Shown: in pieces, positions 15,731 through 23,631 of the stretch
Layout of the letters: the number at the start of each line of letters is the position of its first letter
Numbering within the stretch: the first letter of the stretch is position 1
NCBI GenBank assembly: GCA_027315185.1
Contig: DAHUYO010000010.1
Span: 1 to 64,000, forward strand
Length of the DNA stretch: 64,000 nucleotides
Direction of reading: 5' to 3'
From: Acidobacteriota bacterium
GTDB taxonomy: Bacteria; Acidobacteriota; Terriglobia; Terriglobales; SCQP01
Translations under genes and position numbers: made by a program
Notes under the pieces: model-generated
The model's input: the letters and a program-made list of their open reading frames with translations, nothing else
What the model was told of the DNA's origin: nothing
The model's database searches: none

Positions 15731-17296
15731 ATGGCGCAAAACTCGGCGGACCATCCGCTCATCAATCCATGGATCATCGCCATCACGGTCATGCTCAGCA
15801 CCTTCTTGGAGGTGCTGGACACTTCGATCGTCAACGTAAGCTTGCCGCATATCGCCGGCAGCCTTTCGGCGACCGTCAGCGAAGCCACCTGGGTCCTGAC
15901 CTCTTACTTGGTGGCCAACGCGATCGTCCTGCCGATTACCGGCTGGCTGGCGAATCAGTTCGGCCGCAAGCGCTTGCTGATCACCGCGGTCACCGGCTTC
16001 ACCCTCGCCAGTGCGCTCTGCGGACTGGCCCCCACGCTGCCGGCGCTGGTATTGTTCCGCATCCTGCAAGGCGCTTTCGGCGGCTCGCTTCAACCCATCT
16101 CCCAGGCCGTGCTGCTGGAGACGTTTCCACCCGAACAACGCGGCAAGGCGATGGGCTTTTGGGGTCTGGGCATCGTCGTCGCGCCGATCTTGGGTCCCAC
16201 CCTCGGCGGTTATCTCACGGACAGTCTGAGCTGGCGCTGGGTTTTTTACATCAACCTTCCCATCGGCGTCCTCGCGGTGGTGATGACGTACCTGTTTCTC
16301 TTTGACCCTCCATACATCAAGCGGTCGGGGGAAAAGGTAGATTATTGGGGCCTGGGCATGCTGGCGGTGGGCATTGCCGCGCTCCAGATCATGCTGGACA
16401 AGGGGCAGGAGCTGGATTGGTTCGGCTCGCATTTTATCCTGGCCTTGGCCGTGATCGCGGTGGTCGGCCTGGCGGCGTTCGTTGTGTGGGAGCTGGTCGT
16501 CGAACATCCCATCGTCAATCTGCGCGTCTTCAAAAACCGCACCTATGCCACCGGCGTGTTGCTGATGACCGTGCTCGGCTTCGTGCTCTACGGCAGTCTG
16601 GTGTTGCTGCCCATCTTCCTGCAAACGCTTTTGGGCTACACCGCCCTGGCGGCGGGGATTTGGACCAGTCCGCGCGGTATTGGCTCCTTGATCTTCATGC
16701 CGATTTGCGGCATTCTTCTCGGCCGGCGCTGGGATGCTCGCGGCCTGCTCACCTTCGGGGTTGTCACCGGAAGCCTCGCGCTCTACGCCTTCGCGCGGTT
16801 TGATTTAACCGTGTCTCCCTGGAACATCTTCTGGCCGCAGTTCATTCAAGGCATGGGAATGGCGTTCGTGTTCGTGCCGCTGACCACCGTCACCATGGAC
16901 CCGATTCCCAATGCCGAGATGGGCAACGCCACCAGCCTGTTCAACCTGATGCGCAACATCGGCGGCAGCATCGGCATCGCCTTCACCAGCGCCCAACTGG
17001 CGCAACGCGAGCAATTCCATCAGGAGCGCTTGGCTTCAAACCTCACGCCCACTCGTCCCGCCGTGCGGCAGATGCTGGCCGCCGCGCGGGCGCACTATAT
17101 GAGCCATGGCGCCAGTTGGTACACCGCCGGGCAGCAGGCCCTGGCCTCTTTGTATGGGACGCTGAGGCAACAGGCGGCGCTGCTCAGCTTCGTGGATGAG
17201 TTCTGGCTGCTGGCCACGGTATTCATGATCCTCACGCCTTTGATTTGGCTCATGCGCAGGCCGCGCTCCGGCGGCGGTCCGGTGGGCATGCACTAG
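15731..17296 (+). CDS. emrB: EmrB/QacA-type DHA2 drug:H+ antiporter (MFS, 14 helices)
   Basis: A 521-residue inner-membrane transporter. Motif D1 LEVLDTSIVNVSLPHIAGSL is in helix 1, motif A (GWLANQFGRKRLL) is between helices 2 and 3, and the antiporter motif C region (GLGIVVAPILGPTLGG) is in helix 5. All three are diagnostic of DHA2 proteins. About 14 hydrophobic helices are visible. It exports hydrophobic compounds coupled to proton influx through EmrA and TolC. AGGAGA lies nine bases before the ATG. It is the last gene of the TetR-controlled operon. Confidence 0.94.
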   Translation: MAQNSADHPLINPWIIAITVMLSTFLEVLDTSIVNVSLPHIAGSLSATVSEATWVLTSYLVANAIVLPITGWLANQFGRKRLLITAVTGFTLASALCGLAPTLPALVLFRILQGAFGGSLQPISQAVLLETFPPEQRGKAMGFWGLGIVVAPILGPTLGGYLTDSLSWRWVFYINLPIGVLAVVMTYLFLFDPPYIKRSGEKVDYWGLGMLAVGIAALQIMLDKGQELDWFGSHFILALAVIAVVGLAAFVVWELVVEHPIVNLRVFKNRTYATGVLLMTVLGFVLYGSLVLLPIFLQTLLGYTALAAGIWTSPRGIGSLIFMPICGILLGRRWDARGLLTFGVVTGSLALYAFARFDLTVSPWNIFWPQFIQGMGMAFVFVPLTTVTMDPIPNAEMGNATSLFNLMRNIGGSIGIAFTSAQLAQREQFHQERLASNLTPTRPAVRQMLAAARAHYMSHGASWYTAGQQALASLYGTLRQQAALLSFVDEFWLLATVFMILTPLIWLMRRPRSGGGPVGMH

Positions 17297-17304
17297 CCGC
17301 GAAG

Positions 17305-17375
17305 GTTTCCGTCGCGTGGATCGCGCCGTTTGCACTCGGGGCAAAGGCATCGCGAGGAGGCCACGACCTTCCGCC
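17305..17375. repeat. Dispersed repeat J, copy 1 (between convergent genes)
   Basis: About 46 bp around CGCGCCGTTTGCACT...GGCAAA resemble 22540-22605 at roughly three of four positions. Each copy can fold a short TTTGC/GCAAA stem. Both copies lie between convergently transcribed genes (emrB and the BNR gene here; the peroxiredoxin gene and ubiE there), which suggests a terminator-like or REP-like role. Confidence 0.4.
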
Positions 17376-17570
17376 GGGCGGGCTGGAGCGCTTGTACCCT
17401 CGCCGGCGGAACTGCATCCCGCGCGTGGGGGGCGGCGGCGACCCCTCACGATCTGGATCTACGGGTGAGCGCTGCGGCGAACGTGGCTCCGACACGCCAC
17501 GGCCACCGCCCGCGCGCCTGCGCTGAACCACCGGGGCGCCCGGCCCAGCCGTGCCGGCGCCCGCGCCCGG

Positions 17571-20500
17571 CTATTCGCCGGGCACGAACAGCGGCGGAAT
17601 GTGCGCCGCCTTCATCCGCCGGTTCATGGCGGCGAGGTCGCGCGTGCGGAGAGCTTCCCAGCGGGCCAGCGCGTGTTGCAGCTTGCCCAGCAGCACCTTG
17701 GCATAGGCCTGCTGCTGCGCCGTCGGCGCGTCTTCGCCGCTGTCCACGGCGTTTTCCAAATAGCCCAACTGGCTGTTCAACTCGATGGGATAGTTGAGCA
17801 TCTCCTCGCTGGCGCTAGCTTTGGTTTGATAGAAGCGGTTTTCGAGGGCCAGCACCTTGGCGTCAAGGCGCGCCGCCGCGGCTTTCACCGGCGCGGCCTT
17901 GGGGCCATTCGCCAGATGCGCGATCAGGGCGGTCAGCTCCTGATGCAGCGCCTGGAGTCCGAACACCGCGTCGTGATCGGCTTTCACCCCAGCGCGCAGT
18001 TGTTCCATCAAGCGGTGCTGCGCCGCCAGCGCAGCGCCGGACACGGGATGACGCGGATCGGGGCGGACGACCAGCGGCTGGCGGTAGGTGTGGCCGTCGG
18101 CCGTCAGCGCGATCGTATAACGCCCGGGAACCACGGAGACGCCGATGGAATTGCCTTCGTCGTAGATGGCGTTGAGGATCTCTTTCGGCTTCGGGCCGCG
18201 CAGATCCCAGACGAAGCGGTTCATTCCCGCCTTCGCCGGCAGAGCGGGCGGCGGACCGGCGCGATGCGCGTAGTAATCCTTCGGCGGCGGGGGCAGCTTG
18301 TGCTTGACGCTGGTGAACTGGCGAACCAGCCGTCCCTGCGCGTTGTAGATGTCCAGGGAAATCGGCGTCTTGGGCGCCGCCTTCAGGTAATAGTCGAGCA
18401 CCGCTCCAGAGGGCGGATTTTGCCCTGCCGCCATGCCCGGGCGGACATGGAAGCTGGGCAGGTGCATCTGATACGCGGTCTCCGGGCGGTAGAGGATCGC
18501 CGCTTGCGCCGCCATACCCACATGGATTTGCCGCAGTGGGCTCAAGTCATCCAGAATCCAGAACGACCGGCCATGGGTCGCCGCCACCAGCTCCCCATCC
18601 TGGATCGCCAAATCCCGAACCGGGACATGCGGCAGGTTGAGCTGTAGCGGCTGCCAATGCCCGCCATCGTTGAAGGAGACATAAACGCCCCGCTCCGTGC
18701 CGCAGTACAGCAAGCCGCGGCGCACCGGATCCTCGCGCACCACGCGCACCGGCCCCACTTTGGGTAGACCGTCCACATTTTCGGTCCAGGTCCGGCCGTA
18801 GTCGTGGGTAATGAAGATCAGCGGTTCCTTGTCGCCGTTTTTATACCGGTTCACCGCCACGTAGGCGCTGGCCGGATCGAACGGCGAGGCGTCAATCAGG
18901 CTGATATTGCTCCATGCCGGCAGCGTCGGCGGCGTCACGTTTCGCCAGCTCTTGCCGCCGTTGCGCGTGAGCTGAACCAGGCCGTCGTCGGTGCCCACCC
19001 AGATCTCGCCCGCCTGCTTGGGCGAAGGCGCGATGGTGAAGATCAGGTCGTAGTATTCGGCGCTGGCTTGGTCCTTGGTGATCGGACCGCCCGACGGCCC
19101 TTGCTTGCTCTTGTCGTTGCGCGTCAGATCGGGGCTGATGCGCCGCCAGCTCATGCCGCCATTGGTGCTCGCGAACAGATATTGCGCCGCGGTGTACAAC
19201 AGATGCGGGTTCTCGGGAGAGAAGATCAGGGGCGCGGTCCAGGTGAAGCGCAGCTTGCGGCCCGCCGCCGGCATTCCATCGGGATCTTCGGGCCAGACGG
19301 AAACGTCCTGGGCGATGCCAGTGTGCAAATTGAAGCGGGTCAGAATGCCGAAATAGGCGCCCGCGTAGACGATGTGATAGTTGAGCGGATCGGGGGCGAT
19401 ATAGCCGCTCTCTCCGCCGCCGACCGGATACCAATCCCGCTGGGTGATCGCACCCCATTTGCTGGCGCTGGCGATGGCGACCGACGAGTTGTCCTGCTGC
19501 GCGCCGTAGGCGTAGAAGGGATCCCGGTTGTCCAAGGCGACGTGATAGAACTGCGCGGTGGGCTGGTTGTCCAGCGTGCTCCAGCTATGCCCGTTGTTGA
19601 GCGAGATGGTCGCGCCGCCGTCGTTGCCCACGATCATCCGTTTGGAGTGCCGCGGCGCGATCCACATGGCGTGGTTATCGCCATGCGGCACGTGCATGCG
19701 ATGAAAAATTTCTCCGCCGTCGGTGGAGCGGTAGAAATTGACGTTCATCTCATAGACGGTGTTGGTTTTGACCGGGTCGGCCAGGATGGTGGTGAAGTAC
19801 CACGCCCGCTGCCGGAAGCTCTGCGAGGAATTCACCCGCTTCCAATGGCCGCCCAGATCGTTGGAAACGTACAGCCCGCCTTTCTTCGCTTCCACCTGCG
19901 CGTAGACCCGCTCGCCGTTGGCGGCGACCGAGACGCTCATTTTTCCCAGCACGCCAGCGGCGAAGCCGTGGCCATCCATTCGCTTCCAGGTAACGCCGCC
20001 GTCGAGGGAACGGTACAGCCCGCTGCCCGGTCCGCCGCTGACCAGCTTCCACGGCCAGCGCCGCACCTGCCACAGCGCCGCGAACAAGATATGCGGATTG
20101 CGCGGATCCATGGCGATGCTGGTGGCGCCCGACTGATCGTTCACATACAGCACCCGCTGCCAGGTTTTGCCCCCGTCCTCGGAGCGATACACGCCGCGTT
20201 CGGTGCTGGGCGCATACACGCGCCCCAGCGCCGCCACCCACAGGCGGTTGGGATCGTGCGGGTCCACCACGATGCCCGCGATGTGCCGCGTCTTGCGCAG
20301 CCCTATGCGCGTCCAGGTCCGCCCGCCGTCCACCGATTTGTACATGCCATCGCCGTAGGTGGTGTCGGTGCGCGGGTCCGATTCGCCGGTGCCGACATAG
20401 ATGACATTGGGGTCCGACGGCGCGACGGCGATGGCGCCGATCGCCTGCGTCGGTTCTTTATCGAAGATGGGCCGCCAGGTATTGCCGGCGTCGGTGGTTT

Positions 20501-20726
20501 TCCACACCCCGCCTGCTACCGCGCCTAGATAAAAGGTGTCAGGATGTCCCGGCACGCCGGTGACCGCCTCGGTGCGGCCGCCGCGGAAGGGGCCGATCAG
20601 CCGCCATTTCATGCCGTTGAACAGACTGGGGCTGACGCCGCCGCTCGGCGCCGCCGCCCACAGTCCCGCCGCCAACGCTAGGGCCACCGTCGCCAGCAGC
20701 CCGTACCGCCGCCAAACCTGGATCAT
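17571..20726 (-). CDS. Secreted VPS10/BNR-repeat beta-propeller protein
   Basis: A 1051-residue exported protein. It has an N-terminal signal segment (WRRYGLLATVALALAAGLWA) and then many sialidase-type BNR/VPS10 repeats of the form SxDGGxTW (for example SVDGGRTWTRI, SEDGGKTWQRV, TNGGMSWRRI), forming one or two beta-propellers to about residue 700. The C-terminal third is an Ig-like/helical domain ending without an anchor. Such proteins are common and often duplicated in Acidobacteriota; the ligand or enzymatic activity is unknown. GGGAG precedes ATG at 20726. The frame is open upstream to 21713, but that part is antisense to the AhpD-like gene. Confidence 0.86.
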   Translation of the reverse strand: MIQVWRRYGLLATVALALAAGLWAAAPSGGVSPSLFNGMKWRLIGPFRGGRTEAVTGVPGHPDTFYLGAVAGGVWKTTDAGNTWRPIFDKEPTQAIGAIAVAPSDPNVIYVGTGESDPRTDTTYGDGMYKSVDGGRTWTRIGLRKTRHIAGIVVDPHDPNRLWVAALGRVYAPSTERGVYRSEDGGKTWQRVLYVNDQSGATSIAMDPRNPHILFAALWQVRRWPWKLVSGGPGSGLYRSLDGGVTWKRMDGHGFAAGVLGKMSVSVAANGERVYAQVEAKKGGLYVSNDLGGHWKRVNSSQSFRQRAWYFTTILADPVKTNTVYEMNVNFYRSTDGGEIFHRMHVPHGDNHAMWIAPRHSKRMIVGNDGGATISLNNGHSWSTLDNQPTAQFYHVALDNRDPFYAYGAQQDNSSVAIASASKWGAITQRDWYPVGGGESGYIAPDPLNYHIVYAGAYFGILTRFNLHTGIAQDVSVWPEDPDGMPAAGRKLRFTWTAPLIFSPENPHLLYTAAQYLFASTNGGMSWRRISPDLTRNDKSKQGPSGGPITKDQASAEYYDLIFTIAPSPKQAGEIWVGTDDGLVQLTRNGGKSWRNVTPPTLPAWSNISLIDASPFDPASAYVAVNRYKNGDKEPLIFITHDYGRTWTENVDGLPKVGPVRVVREDPVRRGLLYCGTERGVYVSFNDGGHWQPLQLNLPHVPVRDLAIQDGELVAATHGRSFWILDDLSPLRQIHVGMAAQAAILYRPETAYQMHLPSFHVRPGMAAGQNPPSGAVLDYYLKAAPKTPISLDIYNAQGRLVRQFTSVKHKLPPPPKDYYAHRAGPPPALPAKAGMNRFVWDLRGPKPKEILNAIYDEGNSIGVSVVPGRYTIALTADGHTYRQPLVVRPDPRHPVSGAALAAQHRLMEQLRAGVKADHDAVFGLQALHQELTALIAHLANGPKAAPVKAAAARLDAKVLALENRFYQTKASASEEMLNYPIELNSQLGYLENAVDSGEDAPTAQQQAYAKVLLGKLQHALARWEALRTRDLAAMNRRMKAAHIPPLFVPGE

Positions 20727-20900
20727 TCGCTTTCTCCCGATGCCGTCCCAAGATGGAACCCCAAAGCATACCCCACAGCCCCCGGCGGCGGCTAATTGGT
20801 TTTGGGGGCTGGCGGTAGCCGCTTCTGGGCATTGTTTTCCTCCCGCGGCCGCGGGCATCCTGACACCGGCAGCCCGGTCGCGACGGAAATTCGGCAGCGG

Positions 20901-20935
20901 GACGCCCCGCCGTAGGCGGGGCTGGGTGCCGCGCG
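20901..20935. repeat. Dispersed palindromic repeat I, copy 1
   Basis: The sequence around GCCCCGCC-GTA-GGCGGGGC followed by TGGGTGCC matches the element at 42181-42220, with a shorter relative at 53920-53945. Here it sits in the 246-bp divergent region between the BNR gene and the selenoprotein candidate. Confidence 0.5.
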
Positions 20936-20972
20936 GGGCTATGGTGCTCCTCGCTAGAAGCGTTGGAGGCGA

Positions 20973-21587
20973 ATGATGGAAGTGATGTATCTCCCCGAAG
21001 TCGAAGCCGGGCCCGGCGGCGGACCCTACGGCGCCTTGGTCGCCGCCGCCCGCTCCCAGGGCGCGCAGCCGCCACAGATTTTCCACCTGTTCGCCTACCG
21101 CCCGGAGGCCACGCAGCACCTCGCCGCCTTCACCCAAGCCGTGCTGCGCGGCCCCTCGGACCTGTCCCCTGGGTTGCGCGAACTGATCGCCGCGTTTACC
21201 TCCCGCGGCAACGACTGCGAATTTTGAACCGGCAGCCACGCCGCGGTCGCGGCGGAACTGCTGGGCGATGCGGCGCGGGTACAGGCGGTGCTGGCGGATT
21301 TTCACCAAGCTCCGATCCCCGACGCTGAACGCGCGCTCTTCGCCTTCGTCGCGCGCCTCAACCGCGCGCCGGCCAGCATCACTGGCGCCGATGTCGCCGC
21401 CGTGCTCGCCGCCGGCTGGAGCCAATCGGCGGTGTACGACGCAATCACCGTCTGCGCCCTGTTCAACTTCTACAACCGTTGGATTGACGGCTCCGGCGTT
21501 CACGGCCTGACGCCGGAGGGCTACGCGCGATCCGCTCAGCGCTTGGTGCGCTTCGGCTATGGATCCGGACCTTCCGGCCAGCCATGA
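20973..21587 (+). CDS. AhpD-like (carboxymuconolactone decarboxylase family) selenoprotein, CxxU, read through TGA at 21225-21227
   Basis: A 204-residue protein interrupted by an in-frame TGA at codon 85. Both halves belong to one AhpD/CMD-type peroxidase-related protein. The active-site region reads Glu70 ... Cys82-Glu-Phe-[UGA85]-Thr-Gly-Ser-His89. The spacing Glu-12-Cys-x-x-Cys-x-x-x-His is that of AhpD (Glu118, Cys130, Cys133, His137 in the mycobacterial enzyme), so UGA occupies the peroxidatic Cys. A hairpin directly after UGA has the features of a bacterial SECIS (separate entry). GGAGG at 20965-20969 precedes two adjacent ATGs (20973, 20976); either could start. Predicted role: selenol-based peroxide or thiol redox chemistry, next to a 1-Cys peroxiredoxin. 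The alternatives are a pseudogene or a base error. Confidence 0.82.
21225..21264 (+). promoter_or_regulatory. UGA selenocysteine codon and bacterial SECIS element
   Basis: TGA (21225-21227) is followed by an outer 7-bp stem (21229-21235 with 21258-21264, one G-U), a 3x3 internal loop and an inner 6-bp stem (21239-21244 CGCCGC with 21249-21254 GCGGCG). The stem is capped by the tetraloop GGTC (21245-21248). The loop starts 17 nt after UGA, inside the range expected for bacterial SECIS, and the GGUC loop resembles the SelB-contacted loop of E. coli fdhF. All pairing was read directly from the bases. Confidence 0.82.
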
Positions 21588-21646
21588 TATGATCGTTTCC
21601 ATGGTCGCCCGGCGGATGTGTTGTTGTTGTGTTCCATCCCGCTCCC

Positions 21647-21727
21647 GGTGCGCCTGATCCCGTTTTTCGCACCTTCCGCCTTGGCGGAAGCCGATTTCCA
21701 ACAGGCCCACCAAACGGTGGGCTTTTT
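21647..21727 (+). promoter_or_regulatory. Structured leader (three hairpins) before the peroxiredoxin gene
   Basis: Three successive hairpins precede the peroxiredoxin gene: GGTGCG/CGCACC (21647-21652/21668-21673), CTTCCGCC/GGCGGAAG (21673-21680/21683-21690) and the terminator stem at 21705-21722. A TATGAT hexamer just after the upstream stop (21588-21593) is a possible -10, with no clear -35. The arrangement resembles an attenuator or an unrecognised riboswitch; it could instead simply end the upstream transcript. Confidence 0.4.
21705..21727 (+). terminator. Intrinsic terminator 24 bases before the peroxiredoxin start
   Basis: GCCCACC (21705-21711), loop AAAC, GGTGGGC (21716-21722), then five T residues. 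It is positioned between the selenoprotein stop (21587) and the peroxiredoxin Shine-Dalgarno sequence, so it either ends the first transcript or attenuates the second. Confidence 0.7.
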
Positions 21728-21751
21728 CATTTCTTGAAGGAGATACGGTTC

Positions 21752-22417
21752 ATGAGCATTGAAAATGGCGCCGCTCCCAGGAGCCTGCCCCGCATCAACG
21801 ATCCCGCTCCCGACTTCGAGGCGAAGTCCACGCAAGGGGTCATCCACCTTAGCGATTACAAGGGCAAATGGGTGATGCTGTTCTCCCATCCCGCCGACTT
21901 CACGCCAGTCTGCAGCACGGAGTTCATCCAATTCGCGCGCCGCTACGCGGATTTCCAGGCCCTGGGCGTGCAGCCCATCGGCGTCAGCGTGGACAGCATC
22001 TTTTCCCACATCGCCTGGATGCGCAATCTGGAGCAAAACGCCAAGGTCAAGGTGCAGTTCCCGGTGGTCGCGGATCTCGACACCCGCGTGTCGCAGGCCT
22101 ACGGCATGATCCATCCCGGCGCCAGCGACACCGCGCCGGTGCGGGCGGTCTTCTTCATTGATCCCAAGCAGGTCATCCGCGCCATTCTGTATTACCCGCA
22201 GTCCACCGGCCGCAGCGTGGATGAGATTCTGCGCGTCTTCGAGGCGCTGCAAACCACCGACGCGTACGGCGTTTCCACGCCCGCGGACTGGAAGCACGGC
22301 CAGAACGTCGTTCTGCCGCCGCCGCAAACCCAGGCCGATGCGGAAAAGCGCGTCGCCGACAGCAGCCTGAAGCAGCACGACTGGTTCCTGGCGGAGAAGG
22401 AGCTGGCCAAGAAGTAG
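21752..22417 (+). CDS. 1-Cys peroxiredoxin (Prx6 family)
   Basis: A 221-residue cytosolic peroxidase. The peroxidatic motif PADFTPVCSTE is near residue 46, with the conserved catalytic Arg in the later DLDTRVSQAYG region. The Prx6-type C-terminal arm is present (TPADWKHGQNVVLPPP). No second Cys is present, so recycling needs an external thiol or another partner. AAGGAGA lies eight bases before ATG at 21752. The neighbouring AhpD-like selenoprotein is an attractive but unproven reductant or parallel peroxidase, by analogy with AhpC/AhpD pairing. Confidence 0.94.
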   Translation: MSIENGAAPRSLPRINDPAPDFEAKSTQGVIHLSDYKGKWVMLFSHPADFTPVCSTEFIQFARRYADFQALGVQPIGVSVDSIFSHIAWMRNLEQNAKVKVQFPVVADLDTRVSQAYGMIHPGASDTAPVRAVFFIDPKQVIRAILYYPQSTGRSVDEILRVFEALQTTDAYGVSTPADWKHGQNVVLPPPQTQADAEKRVADSSLKQHDWFLAEKELAKK

Positions 22418-22806
22418 CCCGCCTGACTCGCGGCAACGTTCAAGTGCTTGGGCGCCGGCGGACGTTCGTCGCCGCCCGCCGGGGTCCCGCCGCGGCTCCG
22501 CTACGCGGGGCGCCCAGAACGGGGCGGCTTAGCCGGATGTTCGCCGTGCGCGGGGGTTCGCGCCGTTTGCACTTCAGGCAAAATCGGCGCGAGCTGGCCG
22601 CGACATGCGGCAGGGCGGCCAGCCCCAGGCCAGCGCAGCGTCTCGGCGCGGGCCGGGGGCCAACGGCGCCGGCAGGGCCCAGCGCCGGGGCGCGCCGGTA
22701 TCCGCGGCTGGCCGCCGCGACCCAGGGTGCGGTCTATCCCGCGGGCCGTTCATTGATCTCCGCCCAGGGGTTCGCTGTTCTGGCCCAGCTGCCCAGAACG
22801 GCACGT
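22418..22806. other. 389-bp spacer between convergent prx and ubiE
   Basis: No supported gene. It is GC-rich and contains one copy of dispersed repeat J (22540-22605). Short frames here are shadows without motifs or Shine-Dalgarno sequences. Confidence 0.6.
22540..22605. repeat. Dispersed repeat J, copy 2
   Basis: Contains CGCGCCGTTTGCACTTCAGG followed by CAAA and GGCGCGAG...GGCCGCGAC, aligning with 17305-17375. It lies between two convergent genes, like its partner. Confidence 0.4.
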
Positions 22807-23631
22807 TCAATTCGCTGGTTTTCGCGCGGTGTGCAGCGTGGCAATGCCGCCGCTGAGCCGCCGGAATTTCACTTCCGCAAAACCCGCCGTGGCCATCCAT
22901 GCCGCCAGCTCGCGCGGGGCGGGGAAGCGGTCCACCGAACTGGGGAGATAGCGGTACGGCTCGCCGCTGCCGGAGAGCCAGCCGCCGATGCGCGGCAGCA
23001 GGCGATGGAAATACCAGCCGTAGGCCGCGCGCAATCCGGGGATTGCCGGCTGGGAAAACTCCAGGATCGCGAGCACGCCTCCGGGCCGCAAGACCCGCGC
23101 GAATTCCGCCAGCGCGCCGCGGTAATCCGCCAAGTTGCGGAAGCCGAATCCGGTGGTCACCGCCGCCAGGGATGCGTCCGGCGCCGGTAGCCGCAGGCTG
23201 TCCGCCTCCACCCATCCCGCAACGCCGCCCGGGGCCCGCGCGGCGCGGCTCTTTTCGTTCGCCAGCACCAGCATGCGGTGGGTGAAGTCGCCGCCATAGA
23301 CGCGCCAGCCCCGCCGCCGCCGCGACGATCGGCGCGCCAGCGCCAGCGCCAAGTCGCCGGTGCCACAGCAAACGTCCCATAGCACCGGGGCGTCCTGGGC
23401 GGCTCCGGTCGCCGCCAGCATTTGGTCCACCGCCGCCGCCGTGCGCCAGCGCCAATAGACGTCCACGCCTAGCGACAGGAAATGATTGGCCCGGTCATAG
23501 CGGGGAGCGATGCGGTCGAACATTTGCCGCACGTACCGCGGCGCGTCTTCCGGCGCCACGCCGCTGGGCCGCGTGCCGGGCGCCGGGGACGCCGGCCGCC
23601 GAGCGCCAGAAGATGGTTTGGCGGCGCTCAT
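22807..23631 (-). CDS. ubiE: Demethylmenaquinone/ubiquinone methyltransferase UbiE/MenG
   Basis: A 274-residue class I SAM methyltransferase. UbiE signatures are YDRANHFLSLGVDVYWR (about residues 45-61), the SAM loop DVCCGTGDLALALARR, GGDFTHRML, the late motif TTGFGFRNLADYRGAL, and VLRPGGVLAILEFSQP. It would methylate demethylmenaquinone in menaquinone synthesis (or the ubiquinone precursor). The start overlaps the preceding gene by ATGA. The N-terminus carries a Pro/Ala-rich extension of about 30 residues; the frame runs much further upstream, but the coupled ATG at 23631 is preferred. Confidence 0.92.
   Translation of the reverse strand: MSAAKPSSGARRPASPAPGTRPSGVAPEDAPRYVRQMFDRIAPRYDRANHFLSLGVDVYWRWRTAAAVDQMLAATGAAQDAPVLWDVCCGTGDLALALARRSSRRRRGWRVYGGDFTHRMLVLANEKSRAARAPGGVAGWVEADSLRLPAPDASLAAVTTGFGFRNLADYRGALAEFARVLRPGGVLAILEFSQPAIPGLRAAYGWYFHRLLPRIGGWLSGSGEPYRYLPSSVDRFPAPRELAAWMATAGFAEVKFRRLSGGIATLHTARKPAN

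Noticed and set aside
18804-20528. Plus-strand 574-codon open frame opposite the BNR protein
   Set aside because: Antisense shadow of the beta-propeller gene, rich in Arg/His/Gly with no domain.
21225-21227. TGA as a true stop, giving an 84-residue gene plus an untranslated remainder
   Set aside because: The second half continues the same AhpD family in the same frame with conserved residues, and a SECIS-like hairpin follows at the right distance. A sequencing error remains possible but is less parsimonious.
20727-21713. N-terminal extension of the BNR protein up to 21713
   Set aside because: This stretch is antisense to the AhpD-like gene, and a signal peptide with a Shine-Dalgarno site begins at 20726.
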